NCBI RefSeq assembly: GCF_001434705.1
Contig: NZ_AZDJ01000001.1
Location: forward strand, 1 to 64,000
Source of the DNA: Lacticaseibacillus nasuensis JCM 17158
GTDB taxonomy: Bacteria > Bacillota > Bacilli > Lactobacillales > Lactobacillaceae
Direction of reading: 5' to 3'
Length of the DNA: 64,000 nucleotides
Within the stretch, counting starts at the first letter, position 1; each line of letters starts with the position of its first letter. The position numbers were made by a program, and so were the translations under genes. The notes under the pieces were generated by a model that made no database searches, was not told the origin of the DNA, and saw only the letters and a list, made by a program, of their open reading frames with translations. This document shows positions 61,466-64,000 of this stretch, piece after piece.

Positions 61466-61539
61466 GGTGGCCTCCAATCGGCAGTTTTTTCGTTTTCGCT
61501 AAGTTCGGGCTGGGGGCCGACAAGCGGCCGGAGTCTGTA

Positions 61540-61548
61540 TGCTACAAT
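61540..61548 (+). promoter_or_regulatory. Extended -10 promoter of the PBP gene
   Basis: TGCTACAAT, 33 bp before the TTG start; the -35 is poor. Confidence 0.6.
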
Positions 61549-61580
61549 AACAAGGATTATCGACACGGGGAGGTGTTGGC

Positions 61581-63668
61581 TTGACAATCCTGAATCGCGT
61601 TTGGGCAGCCATCAAGCCCGCCTTGAAGCAAGGGGGGCATTTGGTGGGCTGGGTCTTCCGGCGCTTCCAGCTCATTCGGTGGGGCATCTTACTGGTGCTC
61701 ACCTTGATTTTGTGTGCCTCTGCGTGGTTCACCTACCAAGCCAAAACCGCCGATGTCCAAACGGTGAAAAGCAGTCTGCAAACACGGACGACGCTGTATG
61801 ATCGCAAGGACAAGCGCGCGGGGATGCTGTACGGGCAAAAAGGCACCTATGTGGAGCTCGATAAGATTTCCCCCGAGGTCCAAAACGCCGTGATTTCCAC
61901 GGAGGACCGGTCGTTTTATACGAACTGGGGGTTTTCCATCAAGGGCATTTTGCGCTCGGTACTGGGGCTGATCATCCATCACGGCCAAATCAGTGGCGGC
62001 GGTAGCACCATCACCCAGCAGCTGGCCAAGAACACGCTGCTGTCGCAGAAACAAACCTTCCTGCGCAAGGCGCAGGAGCTGTTTCTCGCGGTGCAATTGA
62101 CTAAAGTTTACTCTAAAAAAGACATTCTGACGATGTACCTCAACAATGCCTACTTTGGCAACGGGGTGTGGGGCGTGGAAGACGCCAGCCTGCGCTACTT
62201 CGGCAAACACGCTAGCGCCCTGACTGCCAGTGAAGGTGCGACGCTGGCGGCGATGCTGCGCAACCCCAGTTACTATAACCCGTTGGATCACATGGATAAC
62301 GCCATTGCTCGGCGCAACTTGGTGCTGGGGCTGATGGTGGATAACGGCAAGCTGACGGCGGCACAGGCCGCCTCGGCCAAGGCCAGCCGCCTCACGTTAA
62401 AAGACGCCTACACGGCTTATTCCCAGGAGCGCTACCCGTATTTCTTCGATGCTGTCATCGAAGAGGCGTGGCAAGATGGCATCAGCCAAGACGATATCGT
62501 CAACAAGGGGTACAAAGTTTACACGACGCTGGACACCACCTACCAAACGCAGCTGCAAACCGCGTTTGACAACGACGCCGCGTTTCCGGCGGCGGCCAGC
62601 GACGGGACTAAACCGCAGGCCGCTAGCGTTGTGGTGGATCCCCATACTGGCGGCGTCATGGCCGTCGTCGGCGCTCGCGGCAAGCACGTTTACCTCGGTA
62701 GCAATTACGCCACGCAGCTGCAACGTTCGCCTGGCTCAACCATTAAGCCGCTGATGGTGTACACGCCAGCGCTAGAAAATGGCTACTCCTATGACTCAAT
62801 GCTGGAAGACAAAAAGCTCAGCTACGGCACGAATCATTACACGCCGACCAACCCCACCGGCCAGTACCTAGGGAAGACGCCGATGTACAACGCCTTGGCG
62901 CAGTCACTCAACGCGCCGGCGGTGTGGTTGCTCAACAAGATTGGCGTCCAAACCGGCGTCGATTCCCTGCAACGCTTCGGCATCACACTGAAGAAAAAGG
63001 ATCAAAACCTGGCAGCGGCCTTGGGCGGGGTGACCACCGGGTTTTCCCCGCTGACTATGGCGCGGGCGTATTCTGCCTTTGCCAACGGCGGCACGTTGCC
63101 ACAAACGCATTTTATTCGCAAGATTGTGGATGCCACCGGCAAAACGGTCGTGGACAACACTAAAGTCGATGCCAAGCGCATCATGAAGAAGCAAGTCGCC
63201 ACGGAGATGACTAGCATGATGCTCGGTACGTTCAAGTATGGCACGGGCGTTTCGGCGCAACCCTATGGCTACACGGTGGCCGGCAAAACTGGCTCCACCG
63301 AGGTTCCGGATAGCTGGGGCTACGGGACGCGTGACCAGTGGGTGGTTGGCTACACGCCGGACATGGTAGTGGCGACTTGGGTCGGTTTTACCACCACCGA
63401 CGCGAACCATTTCCTGCAAGGCACCAGCGAGTCTGGCGTGGCCGGAATTTTCAAGACGGAGATGGAAGCGATGCTGCCGTATTCGCCACACACTAGCTTC
63501 AACACCGAAGACGCCAAGGCCAAGGCAACGGTTCAAGCGGACAGTGCTGATGGCAGCGGTGACGTCTGGCAGTCGATTGGCGACGGGATTAAAAATGGGT
63601 TAGATACCGCCAAATCGAAAGTCAGTCAATGGTACAATGACGTTAAGGGCCTTTTCGGAGGCAACTAA
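61581..63668 (+). CDS. Class A penicillin-binding protein (PBP2A/1A type)
   Basis: 695 residues. One membrane helix at about 35-52; glycosyltransferase family 51 domain with catalytic Glu108 in STEDRSFYTNWGF and GGSTITQQLAKN; transpeptidase domain with Ser386-Thr-Ile-Lys389, SLN motif in AQSLNAPA, and KTGST from Lys569. It polymerises and cross-links peptidoglycan at the outer membrane face. Start is TTG at 61581 after GGGGAGG. A low-complexity tail (about 640-695) ends the protein. Confidence 0.94.
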   Translation: MTILNRVWAAIKPALKQGGHLVGWVFRRFQLIRWGILLVLTLILCASAWFTYQAKTADVQTVKSSLQTRTTLYDRKDKRAGMLYGQKGTYVELDKISPEVQNAVISTEDRSFYTNWGFSIKGILRSVLGLIIHHGQISGGGSTITQQLAKNTLLSQKQTFLRKAQELFLAVQLTKVYSKKDILTMYLNNAYFGNGVWGVEDASLRYFGKHASALTASEGATLAAMLRNPSYYNPLDHMDNAIARRNLVLGLMVDNGKLTAAQAASAKASRLTLKDAYTAYSQERYPYFFDAVIEEAWQDGISQDDIVNKGYKVYTTLDTTYQTQLQTAFDNDAAFPAAASDGTKPQAASVVVDPHTGGVMAVVGARGKHVYLGSNYATQLQRSPGSTIKPLMVYTPALENGYSYDSMLEDKKLSYGTNHYTPTNPTGQYLGKTPMYNALAQSLNAPAVWLLNKIGVQTGVDSLQRFGITLKKKDQNLAAALGGVTTGFSPLTMARAYSAFANGGTLPQTHFIRKIVDATGKTVVDNTKVDAKRIMKKQVATEMTSMMLGTFKYGTGVSAQPYGYTVAGKTGSTEVPDSWGYGTRDQWVVGYTPDMVVATWVGFTTTDANHFLQGTSESGVAGIFKTEMEAMLPYSPHTSFNTEDAKAKATVQADSADGSGDVWQSIGDGIKNGLDTAKSKVSQWYNDVKGLFGGN

Positions 63669-63692
63669 TACATCCACGAAATGAGGCGCCAC

Positions 63693-64000
63693 ATGGCAAA
63701 TATTTACGACACCGCGAACCAAATGGCTCAAGACTTGAAGGCCAGCCAGCAGTTTCAAGAAGTCCAAAAGGCTTACGACCTGCTGAAGCTTGACGCAATG
63801 GGCTGGGCGCTGTTCCAGCAATTCCAAAGTAAGCAAGCTGAGCTCCAACAAAAGCAGGCCAGCGGTCAGGAAGTCACGCAAGACGACATCACTGCCATTC
63901 AAGACCTGGGCAATAAGATGCAAAACATTCAGCCCGTGCAGGATCTGATGGCCAAGGAACAGATTCTCTTCAACATGATGGACGAATTGAACCGCGTTAT
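63693..64000 (+). CDS. YlbF/YheA-family regulator, 5' part
   Basis: At least 102 residues; the frame is still open at the window end. All-helical, with IYDTANQMAQDLKASQQFQEVQKAYDLLKLD and later IQDLGNKMQNIQPVQDLMAKEQ, typical of the YlbF/YmcA/YheA (DUF964) family. In Bacillus these proteins influence RNase Y and competence; YheA-type members are less understood. It starts 24 bp after the PBP gene and is probably co-transcribed with it. Confidence 0.85.
   Translation, partial: MANIYDTANQMAQDLKASQQFQEVQKAYDLLKLDAMGWALFQQFQSKQAELQQKQASGQEVTQDDITAIQDLGNKMQNIQPVQDLMAKEQILFNMMDELNRV

Overview
The window looks like a chromosomal segment of a high-G+C lactobacillus (Lactobacillaceae, perhaps Lacticaseibacillus or a close relative). 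The reasons are AGGAGG-type ribosome binding sites, frequent GTG and TTG starts, three T-box leaders, a SufCDSUB operon without SufA, class 1A PyrD, an Mbl-EpuA-YidD-DUF2969-RodA cluster, Mga-like regulators and an LPxTG-like surface protein. The genus is inferred from gene content; no 16S or marker search was possible.

Layout: 1-2316 is the 3' part of an alanine-rich repeat surface protein. 2.4-8.9 kb holds small metabolism and resistance genes: a MerR regulator with an MDR oxidoreductase, a DHA2-type exporter, a second oxidoreductase, a TetR-like regulator divergent from an acetyltransferase, and a 226-bp inverted-repeat element. 8.9-13.3 kb is a polyamine uptake operon (XRE-cupin regulator, potABCD). 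13.7-18.5 kb carries an Mga-like regulator coupled to a DUF1146 gene, then the cell-shape cluster mbl-epuA-yidD-DUF2969-rodA. 18.5-21.5 kb is a methionine T-box with metQNI. 21.6-26.4 kb is sufCDSUB.

The most unusual part is 26421-29775. It is an A+T-rich islet of about 3.3 kb carrying three minus-strand genes: a DUF4352-like lipoprotein, a PH-like/SHOCT protein and a stand-alone HsdR-N PD-(D/E)XK nuclease. A perfect 13-bp direct repeat flanks it. The left copy is the last 13 bp of sufB including its stop codon. The right copy directly precedes the terminator that probably once ended the suf operon. It looks like a site-specifically integrated element without its own integrase.

29.8-44.1 kb is mainly housekeeping: yueI-like, DUF2785, an XRE-TPR regulator, a deoxyribosyltransferase, rlmD, a second Mga-like regulator, recX, ntdP, a second acetyltransferase, a glutamate-cysteine ligase, serine dehydratase and a POT-like transporter. 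44.1-45.0 kb has no gene and contains a degenerate 28-29-bp tandem repeat. 45.0-64.0 kb contains pyrD, a cysteine desulfurase with thiI, rex with a Rex-like operator, T-box-valS, an L,D-transpeptidase, pepF, an oxidoreductase with a hydrolase, a HicB-like gene with a small membrane gene, tRNA-Gly(CCC), T-box-argS, argR, an RluD-type pseudouridine synthase, a class A penicillin-binding protein and the start of a YlbF-family gene.
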